In this document: in pieces, positions 16,786 to 24,783 of the stretch | Layout of the letters: each line of letters begins with the position of its first letter | How positions within the stretch are numbered: position 1 is the first letter of the stretch | From: Hymenobacter sp. GOD-10R | GTDB taxonomy: Bacteria; Bacteroidota; Bacteroidia; Cytophagales; Hymenobacteraceae | Reading direction: 5' to 3' | Length of the DNA: 64,000 bases | Assembly (NCBI RefSeq): GCF_035609205.1 | Contig: NZ_CP141184.1 | Coordinates: forward strand, 3,872,501 to 3,936,500 | Notes under the pieces: generated by a model | Databases searched by the model: none | Seen by the model: only the letters and a program-made list of their open reading frames with translations | What the model was told of the DNA's origin: nothing | Position numbers and translations under genes: made by a program

Positions 16786-17124
16786 TCACATCGTCAATTC
16801 TTTGGCCTTATTCATCATCTGCACGCCGTGCACTAAGGCCGCGCCGCCTTTGATAGCCGCCGCTACGTGCACAGCTTCCATCATCTGGGCCTCGTCGGCG
16901 CCTTTTTGCAACGAATCAGAGGTATAGGCATCAATGCAGTAAGGACACTGCACGGCGTGCGCCACGGCAAGCGCAATCAATGATTTCTCCCGTTCCGTGA
17001 GGGCACCATCTTTGAACACTTCCGCGTAGTAGTCGAAGAACTTGCGCCCCATCTCTGGCTGCCACTCGGTGATATTGCCAAATTTGGCGAGGTCGGCGGG
17101 GTTATAGTAGGTTGACTTTTCCAT
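16786..17124 (-). CDS. CMD-domain, arsenosugar-associated peroxidase-like protein
   Basis: This 112-residue protein belongs to the carboxymuconolactone decarboxylase/AhpD-like fold. The redox motif C60-P-Y-C63 (HAVQCPYCIDAY), preceded by the conserved Glu of EREKSLIALA, fits thiol-dependent peroxidase-like members. Its length and N-terminus (MEKSTYYNPADLAKFG) match the group usually found beside arsS (TIGR04029-like). It is the first gene of the minus-strand cluster, 127 bases ahead of arsS. Its precise role in arsenic chemistry is not established. Confidence 0.85.
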   Translation of the reverse strand: MEKSTYYNPADLAKFGNITEWQPEMGRKFFDYYAEVFKDGALTEREKSLIALAVAHAVQCPYCIDAYTSDSLQKGADEAQMMEAVHVAAAIKGGAALVHGVQMMNKAKELTM

Positions 17125-17260
17125 GTTCCGTGCGTGGTTATGCGGTGATTGAAAGAATAGCTAGCCAAAAAGCATCTAAAGCCAGACAGCTTTCCTGGCT
17201 ACAAGGCTAGCTTGTAGTTAGTAAAAGAAATTCCTAGCTAATTGTTTAGGCACGCGGCCC

Positions 17261-17800
17261 TTATATGCGTTGCACTCGAATCTGCACCCGCTCACCGTCC
17301 TCACTGGTGAGGGGTTCGAGCACAATGCGGTCTTCCTCGTCGAAGTAGATAGCGAGGCCCCGCACAATGCCCACGGCTAACGCGCCCATACGGCGCGGCG
17401 ACACGTAGTTGATCAGGACCTCATCTGGAGCAATGCGCTTCACATCGAGGACCGGAGGTTTGTTGCCGGTGTGCTCCTGGCGTACCCGCGTGTGCATCAC
17501 GGCCTCCGTATGCTCCAGCATCTCCAGCGTCCGCCAGTCGGGGTCTACTAGCTTGTGGTACATGTACATTAAGTCGGGCACCAAGTATTCCCCAAACTTC
17601 TCCTGAAGCTTCTCGGCTGGAATACCGGTCATTTCGGCTGCTTTGCCTACTAACGCGAAAAGGTGCGCGTCGGGGTACACGTCGCGGTGGTTAAAGTCGT
17701 CCGCGCTCAACCCAGCGTTGGCTACTAGCTGAATCCAAGTACTATGGTCGTACTGCGTCTGGACGTAACGCTTCAGGAGCAAGAAGATGGTTCCGTGCAC
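17261..17800 (-). CDS. H-NOX (HNOB) heme nitric oxide/oxygen sensor
   Basis: This 179-residue protein is a stand-alone H-NOX domain. The start MHGTIFLLLKRYV (GTG start codon at 17800) matches the family's first helix. The proximal heme ligand is probably His103 (AVMHTRV), and the propionate-binding Y-x-S-x-R motif is present as Y132-V-S134-P-R136. Such proteins bind NO, and sometimes O2, at heme and regulate a partner kinase, cyclase or chemoreceptor. No histidine kinase or diguanylate cyclase is adjacent; the nearest upstream genes encode an ECF sigma factor and its anti-sigma, but a terminator separates them. The partner is unknown. Confidence 0.88.
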   Translation of the reverse strand: MHGTIFLLLKRYVQTQYDHSTWIQLVANAGLSADDFNHRDVYPDAHLFALVGKAAEMTGIPAEKLQEKFGEYLVPDLMYMYHKLVDPDWRTLEMLEHTEAVMHTRVRQEHTGNKPPVLDVKRIAPDEVLINYVSPRRMGALAVGIVRGLAIYFDEEDRIVLEPLTSEDGERVQIRVQRI

Positions 17801-17873
17801 TTGTTTTTTGCTTGTAGTCTACCTTTTCCTAGATTCTGTTACGCCTTCAACAACTGCTGCTTTAAATAAAATA

Positions 17874-17909
17874 AAGCGTCGCAAGAGTCATCGAACTCCT
17901 GCGACGCTT
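17874..17909 (-). terminator. Intrinsic terminator
   Basis: AAGCGTCGCAAGAGT pairs with ACTCCTGCGACGCTT (17874-17888 with 17895-17909, one mismatch). On the minus strand it is followed by TTTATTTTATTT. It ends the sigma/anti-sigma transcript. Confidence 0.85.
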
Positions 17910-17936
17910 CATCGCTAAGCCACTATGTGCTTACTA

Positions 17937-18797
17937 CTAGATGTTGCCAATAACGGTCATCGTAGAAAGTGTTGGCGTTGGGCTGCCACCCTCCTTCTCA
18001 ACGGTCATCGCAAAGGCCTGAGCACTAGCAATATTCTTCATCTGCTGCAAACTATCGCCGGCAGCAGTAGCCGAGGCTAGCACCCCAGCATCCACAGGCT
18101 TGCCTTGGTCGAGCGCCCACAGCTGATACTGTTTGCCGGGTGGTGGTGCGGGCAATTTGCGCACATCCAAGTACACGGCTTTGGTCGTGGGGTTGTAGAG
18201 TACCCTAGCTTTCGCCCCTGGGGCCGACGGCGTGCCTACCAGCGCTACCGTTTTGAACTGGTCGCTGCGCAGCACGGCTAGCTCTTGGTTGCGGTAAGAC
18301 AACGTTTTATTTACTGCCTGCACTGTAGAGGCAAACCCAGCTTGTTGATTTTGTGCAACTACTAGGTCTGTCTCGGCCTGCTTCCATTTGTTATAAAACA
18401 CCAGGTTGGCAGCACCGCTCAAAACCAGTAGTGCCACGGCGGCGGCCATGCTCCAGCTTACCCGAAAGGGTACAATTTTAGGGTCTTCAACTTCAGCAGC
18501 TGGCGCGGTCATTTGGCGCACGACTGGCTCCGGTGAGCTAGCTGTTGGCGCCGGTGCTGCGTCTTGCCGAATGGCGGCATGAAAGCCTGCCAAAACCCGC
18601 TCTTTCATGCCGGAAGGTGGCGTGAGAGCGTGTGCTTCTCCGTAGATGCCTAGCGCGCTTTCGATCTGCTCGAGCTCTGCCCGAACCTCCGGATACGCGG
18701 CAGCTTGACGTTCTACGTCAGCGCGTTGCGTGTCGTCCAGTTCGCCGAGGGCGTACTGTTCGAGGATGCCTGATTCGATATATTCCTGGATGTTCAC
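17937..18797 (-). CDS. Anti-sigma factor, RskA type
   Basis: This 286-residue protein has three parts. An N-terminal helical domain (residues 1-75, with EQYALGELD) would bind the sigma factor. After a Pro/Ala-rich linker comes one membrane helix (about 114-135). The periplasmic C-terminal domain resembles RskA (YQLWALDQGKPVDAGVL, residues about 222-240). No His-x3-Cys-x2-Cys zinc motif is visible, as expected for RskA rather than ZAS-type proteins. It starts two bases after the sigma factor stop, so the two are translationally linked and should control each other at the inner membrane. Confidence 0.9.
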   Translation of the reverse strand: MNIQEYIESGILEQYALGELDDTQRADVERQAAAYPEVRAELEQIESALGIYGEAHALTPPSGMKERVLAGFHAAIRQDAAPAPTASSPEPVVRQMTAPAAEVEDPKIVPFRVSWSMAAAVALLVLSGAANLVFYNKWKQAETDLVVAQNQQAGFASTVQAVNKTLSYRNQELAVLRSDQFKTVALVGTPSAPGAKARVLYNPTTKAVYLDVRKLPAPPPGKQYQLWALDQGKPVDAGVLASATAAGDSLQQMKNIASAQAFAMTVEKEGGSPTPTLSTMTVIGNI

Positions 18798-18799
18798 GG

Positions 18800-19357
18800 C
18801 TATCGAATCAGTTTTGCGAGTACCTTGATTGCGGCCCTGGCCCGGGTCTTTACCGTGCCGAGGGGTAAATTGAGTTCTTCTGCCACTTCGCTTTGCGTAA
18901 ATCCGCCGAAATAAAGCAGGTCAATGATTTGTTTCTGCTCAGGGTTGAGCTGACGGGTCACTTCCTGCAGACCAATGTGCTCAGGCCGGAACGACGGTTC
19001 GGCGGCCTGGCGCAGCGCTGCACTTTCTTCTATCGGCTGCGTACGACTATTTACGCGGTACTGTCGAGACCGGATTTTGTCAATCGCTAAATTTCGACTG
19101 ATATTTAAAACCCACGTGAATAATCTGCCTTTAGAGGCATCGTAGGACTGGAATGAGTGCCATATTTTGACTAAACTTTCCTGGAGTACATCCTCTGCTA
19201 TTTCCTCTTTTTTTACAATTCGGAAGATCACGCCATACAGCGCAGCAGAATACTTCTCATAGAAAAGCGTCATGGCAGACTCGTCCCGGGCGCGGAGGCG
19301 CTGCACCAGCAGCTCCTCTGAAACTGGCGTGGGTAATTCGGGGGTAGTGGCAGACAC
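18800..19357 (-). CDS. ECF RNA polymerase sigma factor (SigK-like)
   Basis: This 185-residue sigma-70-family protein has region 2 at residues about 30-95 (EDVLQESLVKIW, FTWVLNISRNLAIDKIRS) and region 4 at about 125-180 (LYFGGFTQSEVAEELNLPLG, followed by TVKTRARAA). It would direct RNA polymerase to a small regulon when released from the adjacent RskA-type anti-sigma factor. The start codon is GTG at 19357 (MSATTPELP). A promoter-like TACTTTCG lies 54 bases upstream. The regulon cannot be inferred. Confidence 0.92.
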   Translation of the reverse strand: MSATTPELPTPVSEELLVQRLRARDESAMTLFYEKYSAALYGVIFRIVKKEEIAEDVLQESLVKIWHSFQSYDASKGRLFTWVLNISRNLAIDKIRSRQYRVNSRTQPIEESAALRQAAEPSFRPEHIGLQEVTRQLNPEQKQIIDLLYFGGFTQSEVAEELNLPLGTVKTRARAAIKVLAKLIR

Positions 19358-19791
19358 GGCTACGATAGAGAATTAGACTTGTCACCAGTTCTGAGAGACC
19401 AACGACGAGACGAAAGTAAACATTAAGCGTGCACTTCGACAACCAAGTTAGTGCCATATCACTTTTTGGTGTCGAGGTCTAAGCTGCTACGGGTGCTTGT
19501 CGTGCAGGGTTCACAGACGAGCTTATCCTATCCAATTTCGTGATCTGCTTACCAGTAGAGGCGCTGGATTCGCACTTTTCTTCTCGAATAAATTCTTGCT
19601 AAGCGGTACAGCATAGCGGTCAGCAGCAGTTTCAAAACGCAGAATTTTGCGTCTTTACAGGCCCCAACGTCCGTACACAGAACCTTACTTTCTTGTTTAC
19701 TACGCAAAGACAAGCGCGCATTCGTACGGCCCACCCGCCTACGTCAACAACCTGCTCTGTCTGCTGCTACCTAGCTTCTTTTTCATTCGTC
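19358..19791. other. Divergent intergenic region, 434 bases
   Basis: It separates the sigma factor (minus) from the aldehyde dehydrogenase (plus). Apart from the sigma promoter-like site I see no gene, RNA or repeat. The open frames here are short and lack family features. Confidence 0.4.
19411..19418 (-). promoter_or_regulatory. Promoter-like core for sigma gene (TACTTTCG)
   Basis: On the minus strand this is a one-mismatch match to TAnnTTTG, with a TTG 21 bases upstream, close to Bacteroidota spacing. It lies 54 bases before the sigma factor start. Confidence 0.4.
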
Positions 19792-21189
19792 ATGGCAATT
19801 GAGTCTTTCAATCCCTACACCAACCGTGTTGTTCGGCGCTTTCAGGCATTTTCCTGGGTCAAGACCGAACGCATTCTAGCCCAAGCGGCCCAGGCGGTCC
19901 GCACTTGGCGCACTACTTCGTTTGAACACCGTGCTGCGTGCATGCATCGGGCCGCCGAGCTGTTGCGCGAGCGGCAAGATGAGCTAGCGCGTATCATGGC
20001 CGTGGAGATGGGCAAACCCGTTGCAGATGGCCGCGGCGAAGTGCAGAAGTGCGCCCTTACCTGCGACTACTACGCCGAGCATGCCGAGGCGTTCCTGAGC
20101 GATGAGCCCCTGCAGTCGGAAGCAGCCCGCAGCTTTATTGCTTACGAACCCCTAGGTGTGGTATTGGCCGTGATGCCTTGGAATTTTCCGTTCTGGCAAG
20201 TAGTACGCTTCGCAGCGCCCGCCCTAATGGCTGGTAATGTGGGGCTGCTGAAGCACGCTTCCAACGTGCCGCAGTGCGCGCTGGCGCTGGAAAAAATATT
20301 CCATGACGCTGGCTTTCCGCCAGCTACGTTCCGTGCGTTGCTCATCGAAACCGATCTGGTTGCCAAGCTCATTGAGGACGACCGGGTGCAGGCCGTTACC
20401 CTTACGGGCAGCGAGCTAGCCGGGTCGAGAGTAGCCGCCGTGGCGGGGGCCAACATTAAAAAGGCGGTACTGGAGCTAGGTGGCTCCGATGCCTTCATTG
20501 TGCTGGCCGACGCCGATCTGGAGCTTGCAGCCAAAACCGCCGCTCAGGCGCGCATGATTAACTCCGGCCAGAGTTGCATCGCGGCCAAGCGCTTTATTGT
20601 GGAGAAATCTATTCTCAAGGAATTTGTGGCCCAGCTGAAGGCGCACCTGCAAGCCATGCGCACCGGCGATCCGCTCGACGAAGCTACGCAGTTTGGCCCT
20701 CTCGCCCGCCCCGACCTAGCTGACGAGTTGACCGCGCAAGTCAACGACTCAGTGGCGGCGGGCGCCAAGGTGGAGCTAGCAGGTGGGCAGGATAAACCTG
20801 GCTCTGCGTTATTCCGCCCGATGATTATTTCGAGAGTGAAGCCCAAACAACGCGCTTACCACGAGGAGCTGTTCGGCCCTGTGGCCATCGTCATGGAGGC
20901 CAAAGATGCCGACGATGCCATTCGCCTGGCCAACGATTCGCGTTTTGGCTTAGGCGGAGCTGTCTGGACGCGCGACGTGCAGCGCGGCGAGGAGCTAGCC
21001 CGCCGCGTTGAGTCGGGGGCTGTGTTTGTGAATGCCATGGTGAAGTCGTCGCCGGAAGTACCGTTTGGCGGCGTAAAGAAATCCGGCTACGGGCGGGAGC
21101 TTTCGTACCTAGGTATTCGGGAGTTCGTGAACCAAAAATCGATTTGGATCGGTGGCGAAGCTCCGCCTAAGCAAAAGAAAGTAGAGTAA
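19792..21189 (+). CDS. NAD(P)-dependent succinate-semialdehyde dehydrogenase-like ALDH
   Basis: This 465-residue cytoplasmic enzyme of the aldehyde dehydrogenase superfamily has the cofactor-binding segment MPWNFPFWQVVRF, the general base Glu in LELGGSD, and the nucleophile Cys in GQSCIAAKR. Length and motifs fit the short succinate-semialdehyde dehydrogenase type (Sad/YneI), which oxidises succinate semialdehyde to succinate; other small aldehydes are possible. The ATG at 19792 (MAIESFNPYTN) is the family start; the open frame runs upstream to 19693. It is monocistronic and is followed by the second nested inverted repeat. Confidence 0.88.
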   Translation: MAIESFNPYTNRVVRRFQAFSWVKTERILAQAAQAVRTWRTTSFEHRAACMHRAAELLRERQDELARIMAVEMGKPVADGRGEVQKCALTCDYYAEHAEAFLSDEPLQSEAARSFIAYEPLGVVLAVMPWNFPFWQVVRFAAPALMAGNVGLLKHASNVPQCALALEKIFHDAGFPPATFRALLIETDLVAKLIEDDRVQAVTLTGSELAGSRVAAVAGANIKKAVLELGGSDAFIVLADADLELAAKTAAQARMINSGQSCIAAKRFIVEKSILKEFVAQLKAHLQAMRTGDPLDEATQFGPLARPDLADELTAQVNDSVAAGAKVELAGGQDKPGSALFRPMIISRVKPKQRAYHEELFGPVAIVMEAKDADDAIRLANDSRFGLGGAVWTRDVQRGEELARRVESGAVFVNAMVKSSPEVPFGGVKKSGYGRELSYLGIREFVNQKSIWIGGEAPPKQKKVE

Positions 21190-21203
21190 GCTAGATCTAA
21201 GCT

Positions 21204-21325
21204 AAGCTCCCCTCCTTTTTTAAGGAGGGGTTGGGGGTGGTCCTGTTAGAGCTAGAAGACTAGAACTAGTATCGTTCAACAAGAGGAACCACCCCCAACC
21301 CCTCCTTAAAAAAGGAGGGGAGCTT
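21204..21325. repeat. REP/MITE-like nested inverted repeat, copy 2
   Basis: It has the same architecture as 1890-2013: outer arms that are inverted copies, each containing CCCCTCC-T6-AAGGAGGGG and TTGGGGGTGGT, and a core with AGAGCTAGAAGACTAGAA and CGTTCAAC. It fills the gap between the converging aldehyde dehydrogenase and YdcF genes and could terminate both. Confidence 0.8.
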
Positions 21326-21343
21326 CGTTCTGATCAGCGCTTT

Positions 21344-22108
21344 CTAGCAGTACCCTAGGAGCTTGTATGTTACATAGCCCGTTATTTCATGAAAAAGCAA
21401 ACTCCAGGTACCCAAAGCGCCCGCCTCTGGAATAGGCCAGTAGCTCGCTGACTCTTCCAGATCGGTGGTGCGGAAGTCGACGGGGAAGAGTGCGGGGTTA
21501 AGGCCAACCTTGCGAAAGCACCCCGCCGCCCGGCGCATGTGAAACGCCGACGTGACTAGTACCAGAGATTTGATTTCGGGATGGCGCGCGAGCAGTTCTT
21601 TGGTGAACAAGGCATTTTCGCGGGTATTGCGGCTTCGGTCTTCCAACAGGATATCCGCCTGCGGCACCCCGCATAGTCGCAGCAGGGTATTTACTTCCGC
21701 CGCTTCGGTGTGCACGTACTTGTCGATGTCGCCGGAGCCGCCCGACACGATGATGCGCCGCACCCGGTGCGTACGGTACAGCCAAAGCGTGTGCGTCAGG
21801 CGGTCGGCGGCACTGGAGAGATATACCCGGTCGTGCGGCGACTTATGGGTGTTGGCCATGCCGGTCAGCAGCACCGCTGCGTCGTGGGGCGCAATGGTGC
21901 GCACGGATACAGGCGGCAGTTCCCAAGCCAGCAAGGCCCGGTTCGATAATGCGGCATTTGTGCCGACGAGCGCCACAACCAACGCAGCTATCACGAACCG
22001 TTTGCGCCGAACAGGTTGGCGAGTAATTAGCGCCGCAACCAGCAACGCGACCAGCCACGTCGCGGGCATCACGACGTAGTACAGAAACTTGGATAGTAGA
22101 AAAAACAC
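21344..22108 (-). CDS. YdcF/ElyC family membrane protein (DUF218)
   Basis: The product has two N-terminal membrane helices and a DUF218 domain. The domain shows AVLLTGM, the sugar/nucleotide-site motif VSGGSGDID, the EDRSRNTRENA segment and LVTSAFHMRRA, all typical of YdcF/ElyC/SanA-like proteins linked to envelope maintenance. The reaction is not known. The frame is open to a GTG at 22183, but relatives begin at the equivalent of the GTG at 22108 (FFLLSKFLYYVVMP), and the longer version would start only 35 bases from a terminator, so the shorter form (254 residues) is preferred. Confidence 0.82.
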   Translation of the reverse strand: MFFLLSKFLYYVVMPATWLVALLVAALITRQPVRRKRFVIAALVVALVGTNAALSNRALLAWELPPVSVRTIAPHDAAVLLTGMANTHKSPHDRVYLSSAADRLTHTLWLYRTHRVRRIIVSGGSGDIDKYVHTEAAEVNTLLRLCGVPQADILLEDRSRNTRENALFTKELLARHPEIKSLVLVTSAFHMRRAAGCFRKVGLNPALFPVDFRTTDLEESASYWPIPEAGALGTWSLLFHEITGYVTYKLLGYC

Positions 22109-22217
22109 GCTTGCGAAGCTAGGATAAAATAAGCGAGGACCAACGCCCGCTACGAGCCACGATTCGTGAACAGCCAGCGTCACGGGGTTCTCCGGTGCTC
22201 TTCCCTACTGGTAGGTA

Positions 22218-22267
22218 AAACGCCCAAACGGTCGTGCTGCTTAAGCAACACGACCGTTTGGGCGTTT
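22218..22267. terminator. Intrinsic terminator
   Basis: Perfect 19-base arms (22218-22236 with 22249-22267, AAACGCCCAAACGGTCGTG), extended inward with one mismatch. It lies downstream of the thioredoxin-like gene on the minus strand. Confidence 0.8.
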
Positions 22268-22281
22268 AGACCAACTAGAAG

Positions 22282-22638
22282 CTAGGTAGTGGTTGGCAGG
22301 AAATCGCGCAACCGTTGCAGCATTCCGTGCACTTCTTGTTCGGTAGTAAGTGTGTCGCACTCCAAGATCCGACCTTGGCAGTAGCTGACAAAGAACGGTG
22401 CTATCTTCTCTTGCATCATCTTCTTGGCCACCGGATTCTCATCCGAGTTTAGGCGCAAAAACAGAATGTGCTCAAACGGCTTTTCGTCGGCGAACTTAGC
22501 GAAGGGCGGAGCTAGCTGCTCGCAGATGTCGCAATTCTCAGAGGTGAATTTGGCGAACACCTTCAGGTGGTCGTGCGTGAGATGACGAAGACCTTCGTCG
22601 TTGGTATCCACGACGCGCATGCGTTCAGATACTTTCAT
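22282..22638 (-). CDS. Thioredoxin-like protein
   Basis: This 118-residue protein has a thioredoxin fold. The redox motif is C-D-I-C within SENCDICEQLAPPF, preceded by the strand VFAKF and followed by ILFLRLNSDENP. A cis-Pro is expected in IAPFFVSY. It is probably cytoplasmic, since no signal peptide is seen, and may act as a disulfide reductase or redox sensor. The start at 22638 (MKVSERMRVVD) is chosen because the upstream extension to 22716 shows no domain. The DUF885 gene upstream is on the same strand, 137 bases away. Confidence 0.8.
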   Translation of the reverse strand: MKVSERMRVVDTNDEGLRHLTHDHLKVFAKFTSENCDICEQLAPPFAKFADEKPFEHILFLRLNSDENPVAKKMMQEKIAPFFVSYCQGRILECDTLTTEQEVHGMLQRLRDFLPTTT

Positions 22639-22774
22639 AGGCAGGGCAGATAAGGTAAGGGGGACTTTGAGACCAGCAAAGCTAGCTTTGGTATGTTTGG
22701 GAGGACAGACAAGCAAGCGGCTCTGAAAAATTCCCCAAGAGCGGCTTTTTCCACGACTTCTAAAAGGCAGATTT

Positions 22775-24550
22775 CTACTTTTTCAACATCATCTCCCGGA
22801 TGTACTTCACGGGTGCGCTACCGTAACTCAGAAACTGCTCATTAAACGCCTTTATGTTGAATTCTTTACCCTCGCGCTTTTTCAACTCTTCGCGCAAGTC
22901 GTAGATGGCGGTGTAGCCGGTGAAGTAGCTGCTGAGCTGCACCTGTGATAGGGTAGCACGGCGCCACTTATTGCGAGCTTCGCTTTCTTCCTGGAACCCA
23001 TCACGCTGCAAAAGGGCTAGGGTCTGGGCCTCGGTGATGTTGCCAACGTGTACCTCATGGTCGAGAATGGCGTTCAGGGTCACGCGCATGTTCCACTTAT
23101 CCCACATCAGCCAGATTTCGTCGGTGTTGTCACCGTAGCCGCTTTCCAGCATCATGCGCTCGGCGTACACGGCCCAGCCTTCAATCATGGCGCCGTTGCC
23201 GAAAATGGACTTGATGAGCGAGGGCGAACGGTTGGCGTACACCAGCTGCGTGTAGTGCCCCGGAATGGCCTCGTGGATGTTCAGGATTTGAAGCGTGTAG
23301 TCGTTGTACTCGCGCAAGTAGCTCTGCGCCTGCGCGGCCGGTTGCCCGTCGAGGGGCTCCACGTTGTAGTACGTGTTGGCTGCTTTATCATAAGGGCCAG
23401 GCGCCGATACCGAAGCCCCGGCGCCGCTGCCACGCATATAAAGGGGCGTTTCGCGCACGACCAACGGCTTGCTTGGATCCTGGGTCAGTAGCTTATGATC
23501 GTTCACGAATTTCACCAGCACTGGAATCTGCTGCTTCACGGCCGCCACGAATCCAGCCTGCGTGGCGTGCTTTTCAGAGAGCTTACCAACAACCTGCTTG
23601 ATGAGCGCCAACGAATCGGTAGGCACAGGTTGACCGGCAAAGTACTTAGGCCATAGGCGCGTAGCGCGCTGGTGCATGTCGCGGAGTAGCTCGCGGCGGT
23701 GCTGCTGGGCTTTTTGGTACACTTCGTCGGCGGTGTAGCTCGACTGAATATCGTAGGCGAACTTCTTATCGAACAACTCCTTACCTAGCCGGAAGCTGCG
23801 AAACTTACCGGCGGGCATTACTTCTCCCTTCAGAAAAGCAACGTAAGATTCCATGGCTTGGCGCGCAACCGTGATTCGGTCGCGCAGCTGCTGCTTTTCC
23901 CGCTCCGACAAGCCCGACCTCGCGACCGAGTCGAGCAATGGTTTGCCGAACACGTTCAGCCCGCCTTGGTTTTGCAGGATTGCTAGCTCGGTGTGCTCTT
24001 TGGTGGGCTGCTTGATGTTGGCTTTGGCGGCTTCGTAATAATCAGTAGCCCGCCAAAGCTTAAAGGAAATAGAACGCAGGCGCCGGTCGAGCGGCTGGTA
24101 GCGGCCGTTGAGAATTTCAGCTACCGACGAAGCTAGGTTGTAGTTGGCCGGGTTCCACTGCCAGTCGCGGAGTGTGTCGGCGTACCAGCGGGCACGGTTG
24201 AGGTAGTTCTCAATGAGACGGTAGTCCGTCTGGTTGTTCACCGAGAGCTTCCCCGCCTCAATGCTTAGCAGTTGCTTGCGGGCCCGCACCTGAAAGGCCG
24301 AGTCGAGCTGCCGACGCCCAGCGTTGGGTATTACTAACAGCGAATCGTACTTGTGAAAACCAGCGCCCGACGCCCACTTCGGGTTATAATACCAGAGCGA
24401 ATCGATAAAACTAGGCTTGAAGCGCTCAAAAACCGCATCGGGCTGCATATCGGCTTCGGCCTGCTTGCGGCTATCCGATTTGCCGCAGCCAGAGAGCAAG
24501 GCTGCCGTAGCGAAGCTAGCTAGGAGAACTTTTGAGGAGAAATGGATCAT
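22775..24550 (-). CDS. DUF885 family lipoprotein, putative metallopeptidase
   Basis: This 591-residue protein has a lipobox (LLSGC, lipidated Cys22), so it is a membrane-anchored exported protein. The DUF885 domain carries the zinc-site motif H426-E-A-I-P-G-H432 (NIHEAIPGHYTQ) and the downstream conserved Glu in MIEGWAVYAERMM, an arrangement like M32/gluzincin-type peptidases. Family members are predicted carboxypeptidases or dipeptidases; biochemical data are sparse. It is transcribed alone, divergent from the GH2 gene, in a region rich in exported hydrolases. Confidence 0.9.
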   Translation of the reverse strand: MIHFSSKVLLASFATAALLSGCGKSDSRKQAEADMQPDAVFERFKPSFIDSLWYYNPKWASGAGFHKYDSLLVIPNAGRRQLDSAFQVRARKQLLSIEAGKLSVNNQTDYRLIENYLNRARWYADTLRDWQWNPANYNLASSVAEILNGRYQPLDRRLRSISFKLWRATDYYEAAKANIKQPTKEHTELAILQNQGGLNVFGKPLLDSVARSGLSEREKQQLRDRITVARQAMESYVAFLKGEVMPAGKFRSFRLGKELFDKKFAYDIQSSYTADEVYQKAQQHRRELLRDMHQRATRLWPKYFAGQPVPTDSLALIKQVVGKLSEKHATQAGFVAAVKQQIPVLVKFVNDHKLLTQDPSKPLVVRETPLYMRGSGAGASVSAPGPYDKAANTYYNVEPLDGQPAAQAQSYLREYNDYTLQILNIHEAIPGHYTQLVYANRSPSLIKSIFGNGAMIEGWAVYAERMMLESGYGDNTDEIWLMWDKWNMRVTLNAILDHEVHVGNITEAQTLALLQRDGFQEESEARNKWRRATLSQVQLSSYFTGYTAIYDLREELKKREGKEFNIKAFNEQFLSYGSAPVKYIREMMLKK

Positions 24551-24783
24551 ATAAAATTATAGAAACAGAGTCATGGTCGAGTTAAACGCTACTTCTACGC
24601 GCTTAGCTGTCTTGTGGGTGTTTCGCGAGGCTACTACGGGCATAACCTGGTGAGACCTAGGCGTGAGGCGTTGTAAAAACGTAGATAATCCACTATGTCC
24701 GTGAAAACTGGGTGGTGGTCATTACGCTGTGCAAACAAAGTACTTACTTACAGCACTTTCCCCCACCCAACTATTCTTAGCCA

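Noticed and set aside
21344..22183. Long form of the YdcF gene starting at GTG 22183
   Set aside because: The extra 25 residues are unlike the family, and the start would lie only 35 bases from a terminator, leaving little room for a promoter.
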